The notes: generated from the sequence alone by a model not told the origin. A stretch of DNA of 64,000 nt from Balamuthia mandrillaris (GCA_031835245.1 JAVKOQ010000050.1:1-64000); one strand, 5' to 3'; shown: positions 11,660 to 22,852, counted from the first letter of the stretch. Program-made: numbers and translations.

Positions 11660-11921
11660 CTCTTTGGTTGCACTGTAAATAAAACCCTTTCATCCACCCT
11701 GTTGTTTTGTCTTCAAAAGCCCGCTATGAGCCCCTTTTGAGAATCTAGTCTCAAAAGCCACACACACTCGCCTCACCCCCTGGTTAATGGAGCCCATTTT
11801 GTGCGCTTTTTGGTTTTTCCTTACGCTTAGCTTCATCCATAGCTTGGTTGAGCCTCTTTTGACCCTTCCCGCCCTCAAATCGGCCTCCAATTCGGCTCCC
11901 TTTCACCAGCTTTTTTTGCTG
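11660..11921 (-). repeat. Right terminal and subterminal repeats of the transposon
   Basis: The reverse complement of the end reads CAGCAAAAAAAGCTGG, matching the left end's CTGCAAAAAATACCAGC in part. Several GAGCC..TTTTGA copies are seen: GAGCCCCTTTTGAGA (about 11729), GAGCCCATTTTGTGCGC (about 11789) and GAGCCTCTTTTGACCC (about 11850). Confidence 0.65.
11734..11757. repeat. Perfect hairpin in right subterminal region
   Basis: CTTTTGAGA and TCTCAAAAG form nine-base inverted arms around a six-base loop, ATCTAG. The arms contain the subterminal motif of the transposon, so this may be two inverted copies of a protein-binding site placed side by side. Confidence 0.8.
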
Positions 11922-11927
11922 TGTGGT
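11922..11927. repeat. Right copy of candidate target-site duplication TGTGGT
   Basis: This matches the hexamer at 3706-3711 on the other side of the transposon. Confidence 0.75.
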
Positions 11928-13099
11928 TGGGCACAGCGATCAACCTTTTCATGATGGTGGTGCTCAATGCTCAACTTAAAAGCTCGTTCGTGGTGGCAGG
12001 CTTTCATGTCTGCTGTTGGGGCTTTCCTTTGATCGTTGTTATTATTTCTTTGAGCGCTGAAAAGCTTGGTTTTAGCGGTTCTGATCTTTGGTATGTTGGT
12101 CCTTTGTATCTATGTATTGTTGGTGCTTTCGTTCTAACTTGCCGCCTGTTCTTTGCGAAACAACATTATACAAGGTGTACCGTACATTCAGATTCGAGCG
12201 TCACCTTCTTGCCAAGTTTCGAGGGTGTAACTCATACTGGCGGTGACCCGAACTTTTGGAACCTGTTTCTTATCACAACGCCCATTCTGTTGTGTGTGCT
12301 TGTTGGCGTCATTCTTCTCATCCTCGTTTTCATCATCGGTTACACGGTAAGTTTTTTTCTCTGTTTTGTATAGAATGTTGTTGTTGCTCACAAACGTTTA
12401 TTTGTTTTCAGAGATCCAACGAAGGATGGAAGTATTTGAAAAATCAATGGCGTGTTTTGGCCTTTCTTCTTCTCAACGTATGGATCTACGCCTTTGTGTT
12501 CAGCTTCCAAATTCACTTTGAAGTGCAAAGGTTCTATCTCCCACTCTCACTTTTAGAACTTTTACTAATCTCCTCTTTGCAGATCTTCGCAATACGACTC
12601 GTATGACAGTTACATCAACTGCCTCTTCAACAACATCGCCAGGCAGGCTCTCTCCGGTCTCGGCACAGTGGACCAAACCGCCTGCGAGCTGGAGCGCGAG
12701 GTGGTCTACCCCCTCTGGTTCATCGCAGCCTTCAACATTGGAGCGCAGGGCTTCTTTGTCTTTGTAATATTTGGAACTACCCCCGACATCTACTCTGGTT
12801 GGGTGCGTCTTGTCAAAGGACAGAATCCATGGACAGCCACTGGAACCGGTAGCAGCAGCAACAAGAGCACTGGCTTGTTGTCGGAGGGAGTGGTTGTGAT
12901 GAGCAAGAAGATGAGCGACAAGCTGGGATCAACTACTACGGACACGATGACGAACAACAATGGAGGAGGTGATAGTGTGGAAGATGGGGTGGGAATGGTA
13001 GTAATGACGAAAGGAAACACTAATGCGGTTGGTGCCGCAGACGAAGAGTTCTCCTCGGGCTTTTCGTCCGGTTCTGAGGAGGATACTTCGGACTACTGA
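11928..13099 (+). CDS. Frizzled-like 7TM receptor 1, 3' part
   Basis: This continues the receptor exon cut at 3711. Exons in phase: 11928-12090, 12175-12346, 12412-12530 and 12583-13099. It encodes the rest of the interrupted helix (AINLFMMVVLN), then HVCCWGFPLIVVIISL, an extracellular loop, a strongly hydrophobic helix (LLCVLVGVILLILVFIIGY), VLAFLLLNVWIYAFVFSFQ and FIAAFNIGAQGFFVFVIFG. It ends with a Ser/Thr/Asp-rich cytoplasmic tail and a TGA at 13097-13099. Summing the exons on both sides of the transposon gives 2016 coding bases, 671 residues. It aligns without gaps to receptor 2 (57853-60769) across the insertion point. Because a premature terminus or read-through into the transposon is expected, this allele is probably null unless the element is spliced out or excised. 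Confidence 0.9.
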
Positions 13100-13316
13100 T
13101 GCCCTTTAGTTGCTCCGCGTATCCCCCTCTTTCGCTGCTGGTATACCTGCGACGATGTAAATTCTATAGTATGAAGAGAACAGAAGAACAATTATTCACA
13201 TGAGCGTTCTTTGCGCCATACAAAAGAATGCTCGGTGAGGTCAGCAGAAACTTTTTGCTGACTTCTGACCCCGGAAGTCTCACCAAAGTTGAAAACTTTT
13301 TTGTCCAACCGGCCGA

Positions 13317-13369
<53 letters not shown>

Positions 13370-13433
13370 GTTTCTTTCGTTTCTTGTCGACAAGAAGGAA
13401 AAGCCCCAGACCAACTTTTCTCAACAGCGAAAG
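13100..13433. other. 3' flank of receptor 1 with CT microsatellite
   Basis: A CT dinucleotide run occupies about 13322-13365. Just before it, GTCAGCA and TGCTGAC form a seven-base inverted repeat (about 13237-13263). No coding segment was recognised. Confidence 0.5.
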
Positions 13434-13925
13434 GGGGAAAGGAAGGATGGAGTTGATCAGCAACCGGCAGCAAAGGCGAGAGAAAAGCGAAAGGTTAACA
13501 ACAACTCGCCCAACGCTCGTAGACAGCAAGAACCTCAATCGCAAGCACCAACAGTACTGCTGTCTCCGGACTCATCACTGACGCCACCCTAATCTCTATC
13601 GACCTACCACCACCTTTAGTGCTCGAATCCTCACCATCATCTCCATCATCTCAGGAAGGACAGTGGCTCGACATCCCGTGGGAAAAGTGGCACTGGAGAG
13701 CTGATGGAGAACGCCGCTGGCGAAAACGGGCACGATGCCACCGGGCATACTACATGTGCGTTGAATTTCAGACTTGTCCTGCACGATCACAAGCTGGGAC
13801 AGAAACTCGAAGAATTACCATTCCACACAACCGTACTCCTCCAGCATTCTTGTCCTTGGATCGAGAACGACGAGACCGAGCACACCAGCTATTAGCTTTG
13901 GGTGTTCGACCACCAACGTATGTTC
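13434..13925 (+). pseudogene. Possible gene relict of unknown family
   Basis: Protein-like stretches appear in differing frames: LITDATLISIDLPPPLVLES (about 13570-13625), then GENGHDATGHTTCALNFRLV and ELPFHTTVLLQHSCPWIEND (about 13715-13875), followed after a stop by LWVFDHQR before a GTATGT donor-like site near 13918. The composition is unlike the surrounding repeats, which suggests real coding origin. I do not recognise a family, and it could also be one or two exons of an unrecognised gene. Confidence 0.3.
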
Positions 13926-14044
13926 AACCTTTCTTTCTTCTTTCGTATTCTGTTTCTTTGCTCTTCTCCACTCCTGAGTTGCTTTATGCCTCCACACACC
14001 GCTCCACGCCTCTTTATGCTTATTGCTTTTTTGCAGCTCTCTAC

Positions 14045-14310
14045 CTCTCTAGAGCTCCTTGCACCTCAGTACAGCTTCCTGCACCTCGCTACACCCTCCC
14101 ACACCTCACTACACCTTTCTCTGCCTCACTACACCCCACGCTATACCTCCCTGCGCCTCACACCACACCTCCCCGCGCCTCACGCTACACCTTCCCATGC
14201 CTCGCTACACCTTTCCATACCTCGCTACACCTTTCCACATCTCGCTTCACCTTCCCACGCCTCGCTACACCTTCCCATGCCTCACTAAATCTTCCCACAC
14301 CACACCACAG
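14045..14310 (+). repeat. Minisatellite, about 20-base unit
   Basis: About a dozen imperfect tandem copies of CTCGCTACACCTTCCCACGC occur, more regular toward the 3' end (14200-14290) and more diverged before 14150. The region to about 14430 continues as Ser/Ala-type CAGCATCAGTGC-like repeats. Confidence 0.85.
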
Positions 14311-14474
14311 CTCCCTACGCCTCTCTACAGCTCTTCCAGCATCAGCGTCAGTGCCAGCACCAGTGTCAGCATCAGCACCAGTTTCACCATCAGTGCCAGC
14401 GCCATTGCCAGCAGCAACATTGGCATCAGAATTAGCATCAACATCAACATCAGATTCAACTCTATCATCATCAT

Positions 14475-14600
14475 TATCACCTTCTTGTTCTTCTTCTGTT
14501 CTTCTTCTCCTTCTCCTTCTCCTTCTTGTTCTTCTTCTTCTTGTTCCTCTTCTTCTTCTTCTTCTCCTTCTCCTTCTTCTTCTCCTCCTCCTTCTCCTCA
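14475..14600 (+). repeat. TTC/TTCTCC pyrimidine repeat
   Basis: Interrupted TTC triplets with CTCCTT units follow the minisatellite; no gene model is supported here. Confidence 0.85.
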
Positions 14601-15157
14601 CGATGTTGATGTTGATGCTGATTCTGATGCCAATGTTGCAGCAAACATACGAGGAGGAATTTTAATACAGATTAACCTGTCGACAAAAATAACGAATGGT
14701 CGACAAAAATAATGATCACCGATCTATCTGATAAGTTGGTTTTAGGATATGGTGACATCAGCAAGAGTAATTTTTGTTCTCAAAGAAAGGAAAAGGTGTT
14801 CGTTCGCGCAGGAACATGGATGGGTGCGGGGAAGCATCCCCTCCGGTCCGTGTTTTTCCTCCCTTTCCTCCCCTCCTTTCCTCTCCTTTCTGTTTTGTCC
14901 TGGATTCTTTTGTTTTTTCTGATTCTCCAGGGAGTTCGCAGGACCTAACTGAAGCGGACAAAAGTATACCCAACACAAAAGAGGGAAGAAAAGAACCGGT
15001 GTGAAGGCCTTGTGGGGTTTTCCTATTTTATTTTATTTTATTTTTTTGCTCGTCTTCCTTTTATCTGCCCTCCATTTGTTGTTGTCCTTCAGGCAACTTT
15101 TTCTCTGCTGGGTCAAGACATTCGATCTTTTTGTCCCTTCGTTTGCCTCCTCCGAGA
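14601..15157. other. Upstream region of the ammonium transporter gene
   Basis: Two near-identical GTCGACAAAAATAA copies lie at about 14680 and 14701, the first within the palindrome TGTCGACA. The remainder is pyrimidine-rich with no clear coding. A short upstream exon of the transporter gene cannot be excluded. Confidence 0.45.
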
Positions 15158-18100
15158 ATGGCAAGCTGTGAAGGAGGAGCTGTCAACACCGGGGATACCT
15201 CCCTGATGATGATGGCCACCACGTTCGTGATGTTGCAAACGCCCGCAATGGGTATCGCTCAGGCTGGCCTCATTCGGAGGAAGAACAGCTTGTCAATGCT
15301 GATGCAGACGCTGACGGGTCTCTGCATTGGCTCCATCATTTGGTTCATTTTCGGCTTTGCGCTCACTTTTGGAGAGTCAAAAGGAGGAGTTATAGGTTTG
15401 TACACATACGACTCTACTATTGTCGGTGGTTACTTTCTGTTGTCTTGGGTTTTATCCGTCTCACCATCACCACCACCAGGAAACCTGAAGTATGCATTCT
15501 TTGTGGAGGTGCCATGGGATGACTGTATGCCTACCCTGGCGGCCACCATTCCTGGAGTACTGTTTGCGGCCTTTCAGATGATGTTTGCTCTGATGGTGCC
15601 AGTCATTGTAACCGGTTCCTGGGCTGAGAAGATGAACTTCAAGGCTTTTCTTGTGTTCATTATCTTCTGGCCCATTCTCGTTTATTATCCTTTAGCTCAT
15701 TGGGTGTGGAATCCTGAAGGATGGTTGCGTGAGATGGTTACTCTCTCTCTGTCTCTCTCTGTCTCTCTCTGTCTCTCTCTCTCTCTCTGTCTCTCTCTCT
15801 CTCTCTCAATGCGAGGGGCCGCTCGCCGCTTGCATTCTTTTTTGCTTACATTCATTGATACAGGGAGTGCTGGACTTTGCAGGAGGCATCACTATCCACA
15901 CGGCTGCTGGCACGGCTGGGTTCGTGGTTGCTCTTATTCTTCAGAGGCGTGGAGGGTTCCACCTTCGCGGCAAGCGGCGCAAGAGGTTTGGCAATTTCGA
16001 GCTGAAAGGCCCGATGGTTGCTTTGGGATATATTTTCAGACACGATCCTGATGGCAACCGCTTGGGCCATCACAATATCCCACTAGCCGTGATTGGAGGC
16101 GTCCTCATTTGGGGTGGCTGGTGAGCCTTACTTCCTCCTTCATTCATGTTCGTTTCTTATCTTGTTTCTCATTCTGCGTTTCGCCCAAAATAACTTAGGT
16201 ACTCCTTCAACGGGGGCTCAGACTTCAGAGCTAGCGGCAACGCCTCCAAAGCCCTGTTGAATACGCACATCGCGGCCTGCGTGTCCGGTGCTACCTGGGT
16301 GCTGCTCACCGTAATGCAGGATAGAAAGTGGCACTTGACAGAACTGTTGGGAGGAGCCTTTGCGGGTTTGGCTTGTGTCACCCCTGGCTCTGGCTTCATC
16401 GAACCCTATGCAGGCTTTGTGGTTGGCGTCTTCGCAGGTCTTACCTCCTACATCTCAGCTCGTCTCATGAAGCGCGTCTTTGATGTGGACGACGTACTAG
16501 ATGTGGCCGCCCTTCAGGGTGCCCCTGGCATCGTAGGTAGCATTCTCGTGGGCTTCCTCACCAACTGTGACTTTTGCAAGTACGAAGGCATCCTCTACAG
16601 CGGAGATGGAAAGCTGCTGGGCGTGCAGGTGCTGGCCCTGCTAGTGTCCGTCAGCTGGACGGCCTTCTGGACGGCCATCATTATGTTCGGCATGGCCATG
16701 ATCCCTGGCATCGGCATCAACATAACACCCCACCAGGAGATCGAAGGCTTGGACTTGACCCAAGTCGGAGAGCAGGCCTACGATGACAGATTGGCCATCA
16801 AGGAGGACCTCGGCGAGGACGTCCTCGTCACGCGCCTCAACGAAGCGGCCGCCATGGGAGATATCAAGGAGTTCAGGGAGCTTGTCGAGGCCGGTGCCGA
16901 TCCCGAGCGTGGAGACTATGACGGCCGAACGGCGGCCCATCTGGCCGCCTCGGAAGGTCGCCTGGCCTTGCTGGAGTTCATGGCCCGCCGCTACAACGTC
17001 CACCTGAACGTCAAGGACAACTTTGGCAACACCCCGCTGGACGATGCCGTCAACAATAACTTCAAGAACGTGGCCAGGTGGCTGAAAGAAAAGGGCGTGG
17101 AGTGCAACCAAAAGGTCTTGGGCACTCGGCTGCTCTACGCTGCAGCCCAGGGCAACCTCTCGGAGATCCACCTGCTGCACTCTGCCGGTGTGGACGTGGA
17201 CGCCACCGACTACGATGGTCGTACCGCCCTGATGTTGGCCTCAGCGGAAGGCCATCTCCCGGTGGTCAAGTACCTGGTGGCCAAGTGCAAGGCCGACTTC
17301 ACGCTGGTGGATCGCTGGCGTAACAACGCCTTCCAGGCGGCAGTAAACGGCGGCCACGCCACGGTGGCTCAGTATCTCAGCCAGGAGACGCACGCCGCCC
17401 TCTCCGCTCGTGCCAACGAGGAGGGTACGGATGCCACTGATCTCTTTGTGGTGCCGGACGCCAAGCTCAACGTCGAGACCCATCAGCTCTGCGCTGCCGC
17501 TGCCATTGGAGACCTGGCCGAGCTCAAGCGTTTGTGCAAGAAGCACGCCAATCCTTCCCTGGGAGACTACGATGGACGCACGCCGTTGCACGTGGCCGCT
17601 GCTGGAGGGCACATCGCCGTCGTGAAGTACCTCGTCGAGGCGGCCAAGGTCAACATCAACGCCCTGGATCGTTGGCACCAGACCGGCCTGACGGAGGCCG
17701 TCAACCATCAACACAAGGAGATCGCAGAATACCTGCGCGCTCGCGGTGCCGTGGCCATCAACGGCCAGGTAGGAGCTGACCTCTGCGCAGCTGCCGCCAA
17801 GGGATCTCTCGAAGAGCTCGAAGCTATCGCCAAGCACCACACCAACATCAACGTCGGCGACTATGACTCCCGAACGGCACTGCACCTGGCCACTTGCAAC
17901 GGCCACACCAAGATCGTCAAGTGGTTGTTGAGGAAGGGCTGCAACCCCTTCGCCAAGGATAGGTTCGGCCACACCCCCAGGGACGATGCCGTGCTCTACA
18001 AACACACGGACATTGAGGAGGTCTTGAGGCAGGCCGAGGCCAGCCTCTTGGAGGGAGGACCCTCTTTTCTCGCAGTGAGCAGCGGCGAGAGCGATGATGG

Positions 18101-18227
18101 AGGAAGCAGCAGTGACGACGAGGAGGGAGGGCAAAAGATGAGGGAGAAGAAAACGGAGAAACAGAAGGAAAGGGATGCGGGGTCTTCAAGCGGCAGCAGT
18201 AGTGATAGCCATGCTTCCTCTGACTGA
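15158..18227 (+). CDS. Ammonium transporter (Amt/Mep/Rh) fused to a C-terminal ankyrin domain
   Basis: Exons with checked phases: 15158-15395, 15480-15736, 15864-16120 and 16199-18227, 926 residues. Residues 1 to about 460 match the Amt fold: LIRRKNSLS, the SWAEKMNFKAF loop, YYPLAHWVW, DFAGGITIHTAAG with the first pore histidine (codon 15897-15899), then WYSFNGGSDF. In the segment that usually carries the second pore histidine the sequence is DDVLDVAALQGAPGIVG, so Gln (16515-16517) replaces His. From about residue 490 come four modules, each starting with an AA(A)xG(D/N/S)L-type helix and GDYDGRTALHLA-type ankyrin repeats, followed by a Ser/Asp/Lys-rich tail. Amt proteins move ammonium across the plasma membrane or sense it. 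Ankyrin repeats bind proteins, so a sensing or regulated-transport role is plausible. The last exon is GC-richer than its neighbours. Confidence 0.92.
15738..15810 (+). repeat. CT/GTCT microsatellite in transporter intron 2
   Basis: Runs of CTCTCT interspersed with GTCT start directly after the donor at 15737. Confidence 0.95.
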
Positions 18228-18393
18228 CCAAAATAAAAACCAAACAGAAAAAAAAAAACACTTGTTTCTGTTCTTTCTTCTTTCGTCTTCGCTTCTGTTT
18301 TTCCTCTTTGCTTCTTTCCTTCTTCTGTTCTCTGCCTCCTATAGTGAACGAAATTTGAAATATTTGACAAAAGAAAGAAGCAAGGAAGCAAAG

Positions 18394-21046
18394 ATGGAGA
18401 AGGCAGAGGCGGAGAAGACCGGAGAAGCAAGCCCCGTGGGAGGAAGCCCACCTGCCGCTTCGAATGGCGGCGAAGCGAGAAGAAAGCCCACCAAAAAGAA
18501 ACCTTCTTCTTCTTCTGCAACAAAGCCGAAAGCGAAGAAGAAGAAAAAGAAGAAGAGTGAATCGGCCTCCTCAGCTTCGGCTCCACCGAGGCAACAGAAA
18601 AAGAAAAGGTCTTCGACGACGGAGCGAAACGCCAAGCTTTGTAGCAATCAAAAGAAAGAGAAAGAAAAAGTGGGCGAAGAGGTAGAAGGAGAAGAGGTGC
18701 CGGAGGAGGAGGTAGAACGAAACTTGGAGAGTCTTCCTTTGGAAGTGCAGCTGCGGATGCTGTCCTTCTTGAAGGTGTATGACGCGCATGCCCTCGCTAG
18801 GACCAGTACCTACTGGAGGCACCTCGTTCTCTCCGAGATAAAGTTTTGGAATGCCCGTTGGCAACGGTAACTCTTTCGCCCTTTTCTCAGCAGCTCTCTC
18901 TCTTCTCTCTCTTCTCTCTCTCTCTCTCTTCTCTCTCTTCTCTCTCTCTTCTCTCCCCCCTCTCTCTCTCTTCAAGGCTAAACGAATGCATTTGAAATAG
19001 AGAAGAGCCACAAGAACAGTCCAGACAACTGTTGTTCCGGTTGTGGCGAGATGATGAGCTGCTGTGGAAAGGGAGAGCGGAGGATCACATCTTGCACGTC
19101 TTCAACACGTTCTATCAGGAACGAGTGGCCTTTTTGCAAGTTCACTTTGCCTTCATCTGTGAACAGCTCATCAAAGAAGTCACTCTCAAGTTGGCTCTTC
19201 ATTTGAAAGAAGCAAAGCGAAACCGGAAAACGGAGAAGAAGAAGAAGAAGGAGACGAAGAAGATTGCGGAGAAGAACGAGGAAGAGGGAGAAGAGGAAGA
19301 AAGAAAGTGCAAGACGACAAACAAAAGAAACGATGCACAACCAGATGAAGCAACAGAAAAGAGTATAAAGCATAAGAAAGACAAGGCGGAAACAAAGCGA
19401 GAGAAAAAGAGAAAGTCAAAGAAGGATAAAGGAAAGCAGAGGAGACAAACAGAAGAGGAAGCAGCTAAGACTAGCGAAGCGGAGAATAACATAGCGAATA
19501 GCAATGCATCAAAAACGCAACAAAACCAAACCGAGAAAAAGGCGAAGCAGAAGAAGACAACGGTAAAAGCAATGGAGAAAGAGAAAGAGCAACAACAGAA
19601 GAAAGAAAAGAAGAAGCAGCCGAAGCAGAAGAAGGAAACTTGGCTCAACCGTGCACAAGATGATAATGATGGCGACGGCGAATGTTCTGCTCTGAGTTCT
19701 GCTCGCGCCACTGTTCTTCCTCAAATCATCGCCATGCTGCTTCGAACCATATTTATTCTAGAGCGTCCAGGTTTTTACTCCTTTCATTCCTTGTCTGTCT
19801 TGTATCTTGTGTTCGTCAACTTGCGTTCTCTCTTTTTCTCTTCTGATTCTCTCTCTCTGTCCAACGTTTCATTTTCTCAACTGTGCTCCTTCATTCCCTC
19901 CTTTAACAAATAACAAGATGAGGGTGTGGCATTGTTGATAAAACGACGTTGTGTAAAGCTTGTGTTAACTGCAATGGAATGCTTCCCACAACATAATCGC
20001 GTGCAGCAATGGGGCTGTGCTGCTTTACACAACCTTTGCGTCATCGGTACAGTTTTTACTATCATCTTTTACTTCTTGTTCTTCTTCTCTTCCTCTCCTT
20101 CATGTATATATTCTAACCGCATTACCTGTTGAGTTGTTTTCTTCTTCTTTATTAATATAGACGCTGCGGAGAAGAAAGTAATGAAGAAGAAGGGACTGGA
20201 CTTGGTGTTGACCGCTTTAGACAGATTCCCAGATGATGTTGATGTTCAGGATTGGGGATGCGGCCTTGTTTCCGTGATAGCCTACAACCGTGCGTTGATC
20301 TCTTTCCTGTTATCCTCCCTGTGACTTGTTTTTTTTTTTTTTGTTCCCGCTTAGCCTTTCTTCTTCTTCTGCAAACAGATACGAAACAAGTGTTGAAGAA
20401 AGGAGCATTGGCTCGCATAGTATCAGCAATGCACAACTTTCCAGATCAGAGCGCCATCCAATTCTTTGCCTGTGTTGCCCTCACCAACTTTACAACGACG
20501 GAGGAGCGCCAACAAAAAATCCAAAAGGAGCTGGATGAAGTTCTGCCACTCTTGTTCTCTGCTCTGTTTCAGTTTTGCGCTGATGATGAGTTCTGGGAGC
20601 AAGCCAACATCGTGCTTAACAACCTCTGTGTTTCAGGTACTTTATTCCTTCTCAACTTGTTTCTTTATTTCTTTCTTGCCATCTTCCTTTCCTTCCTTCT
20701 TTTCTGTTATTCAACGATACTCTACTCTTGCTTTCTTTTCCCTGTGAATGCTGAGAGCATGGTTTGACCTTCATTGCGATTCACAGGGTCACAATGGCGG
20801 TCTACAATAGTAAACTGGAGAGTGAAACACTTTCCAGAGCTTCGCAAAGAGCGTAAACGACAGCGTGCCCTGAAGCGCCGCCAAAAGGCAGATGCAGCCG
20901 CTAAGTCCGGCTACACCTCTGTTTCTATCTTGGGGATAGGTTCGGAGAGCTCCGGTTCTTCTGCCTCCTCCTCCTCCTCCCACATTGACGATGACGAGCC
21001 ATCCAGCAGTGAAGCCAGCAACAGTGATGGTAGTCTCTATCCATAA
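18394..21046 (+). CDS. F-box protein with armadillo-like repeats
   Basis: Exons with checked phases: 18394-18866, 19001-19770, 19918-20046, 20161-20289, 20379-20636 and 20787-21046, 672 residues. The N-terminus is a Lys/Ser-rich low-complexity region. An F-box-like segment follows (LESLPLEVQLRMLSFLKVYD, then LARTSTYWRHLVLSEIKFW). The middle is a very long Lys/Glu/Gln-rich region (about residues 220-400). The C-terminal third has repeated helical units of armadillo type: LVLTAMECFPQHNRVQQWGC, LVLTALDRFPDDVDVQDWGC and IVSAMHNFPDQSAIQFFACV. Introns fall at similar places between repeats. F-box proteins recruit substrates to SCF ubiquitin ligases and armadillo repeats bind partners, so a substrate receptor role is likely. 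A Ser-rich tail ends the protein. Confidence 0.8.
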
Positions 21047-21266
21047 TATAAAATGCTCTTATAACTTGCTCTTAAAACCAGTCCTCGAGCGAGAGAGAGA
21101 GAGAGAGAGAGAGATAAGAGAAGAGAAGAGAAGAGAAGAGAAGAGAAAGAGAAGAAAGAGTCAAGCGGTGCATCCAAGAAGATGATGTGGTGGTGATAGG
21201 CACTCGGAGAGAGAGAGAGAGAGAGAGAAGGTTCAGTTGAAAGGTTATTGTTATTGTTCTGTAAAT
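21047..21266. other. Convergent intergenic region with GA repeats
   Basis: GA runs lie at about 21091-21114 and 21207-21229, with AGAAG pentamers (about 21117-21146) between. It lies between the 3' ends of the F-box and ubiquitin genes. Confidence 0.7.
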
Positions 21267-21596
<330 letters not shown>

Positions 21597-21922
21597 CCAG
21601 AGAGGGAAAAAAAAAAAAAAGAGCTTTTCGTGAACCCTTTTCCTTTGGAACGAAAGAAAACCCTTTTGTTTTTCAGTGACTACTGTTATAAATTCAAAAC
21701 TCCAATCAAAAATCAGAAATCCGTTTATGTCGACGCAAAATGATCGTGCTCCACCCCTGCTACAATCTTGCACAATTCCAGGCAACCAAAAAAAAAAAAA
21801 CAACGTATTGGCAGAGTTACTCTGCCGCAGCTCACCACCGACAGCCGACAGCCGACAACAACGAGGAAGAAAAGAGAAGGCGCCTTCTCTTTTCTCGCTC
21901 TTTTCTCGCCTTCTCTTTGGTC

Positions 21923-22818
21923 ATGTCCCAGCAACAACTCCTCTCCGGGTTTAACCCCAACCGCCCCAAATACGACCAAAGCCACTTTCTCGGGCGGCTG
22001 CGCCACTTTATGGACATCACCGACCCGACCACGCTCCTCACCCCCGAGGCCCGCCTGCAGGAGTCCCTCCGCCTGCTGCAGGCCTACCAGGCGGGGACGT
22101 TGCCGCTCCCGCCCAACCCCTCGCCCGCCGAGCTTAAGGCCATGGAGGAGCGGCTGTGGCGGGCCAAAAAGCTGAAGGACGCCATCCTGCACCCTGACAC
22201 CGGAGAGAAGATCCCGATGCCCTTTCGCATGTCCGGCTTCGTTCCTTTTGGTTCTATCACTGTCATTGGTAACCGCTTCTTTTATTTTTTCTTTCTTCCT
22301 CTTTCTTTCTTCCTTTTTTTTTTAACTTTTTTTTTTGGGGGTTTCCAAGGCATGTTGCTGCCCAACCCAACGGTGCCGAGCATCATCTTTTGGCAATGGC
22401 TCAACCAAACGCACAACGCCGCGGTCAACTACTGCAACCGCAATGCCAGCTCGCCCACCCCCACCCGCACGCTGGTGGAGTCCTACCTCGGCGCCTCCGG
22501 AACGGCCGTCGGCGTGGCGCTCGCGCTGGACCGCTTGGTGGCGCGGGCGAGCTCCTTTTCCAACGCCACCCGCTTCCTCATCCAGCGCTTTGTGCCCTTC
22601 CCGGCGGTGGCCTCTGCCAACGTGGCCAACGTGGTGTTGATGAGACGGCAGGAGCTCGAGGCCGGCATTCATGTCAAAGACAAGGATGGCAATGTGCTGG
22701 GCACCTCGCAGGCGGCCGCTAAGAAAGCCATCTTTGAGACGGCCCTCACCAGGATCGCCCTTCCTTTTCCTCTTCTCGGTAAGCATGCTTCTCACTTGTT
22801 TTCTCGCTTTTTGGTCTT

Positions 22819-22852
<34 letters not shown>

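Larger units (their letters stand above)
3712..11921. mobile_element. Two-gene DNA transposon of CACTA/Plavaka type (about 8.2 kb)
   Basis: The element sits inside an exon of a Frizzled-like receptor. Near its left end is CACTGCAAAAAA, and the reverse complement of the right end reads CACAGCAAAAAA, so the termini form a short imperfect inverted repeat resembling the CACT[A/G] ends of the CACTA superfamily. About 200-250 bases inside each end carry scattered copies of a GAGCC..CTTTTGA-like motif in both orientations, as subterminal repeats do in that superfamily. It holds a multi-exon transposase gene on the minus strand (4023-8012) and a divergent basic/coiled-coil gene on the plus strand (8523-11588) sharing a 0.5 kb promoter. 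No capsid, polymerase or reverse transcriptase was seen. Both genes look open, and the host gene has no other damage, so the insertion is probably recent. Confidence 0.85.

Noticed and set aside
3712-11921. Polinton or other capsid-bearing element as an explanation of the 8.2 kb insertion
   Set aside because: No polymerase, integrase, ATPase or capsid-like coding was seen; ends and genes fit a plain DNA transposon.
13237-13263. Hairpin GTCAGCA..TGCTGAC as a terminator or transposon end
   Set aside because: Arms are only seven bases, with no partner elsewhere and no flanking duplication. Factor-independent terminators are not expected in nuclear DNA.
13902-14712. Long plus-strand open frames across the minisatellite
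   Set aside because: The frames stay open only because the repeat unit lacks stops. Composition is pure repeat with no conserved segment.
17241-18134. Long minus-strand open frame opposite the ankyrin exon
   Set aside because: It mirrors GC-rich codons of the ankyrin repeats; no conserved motif and no support for a second gene.
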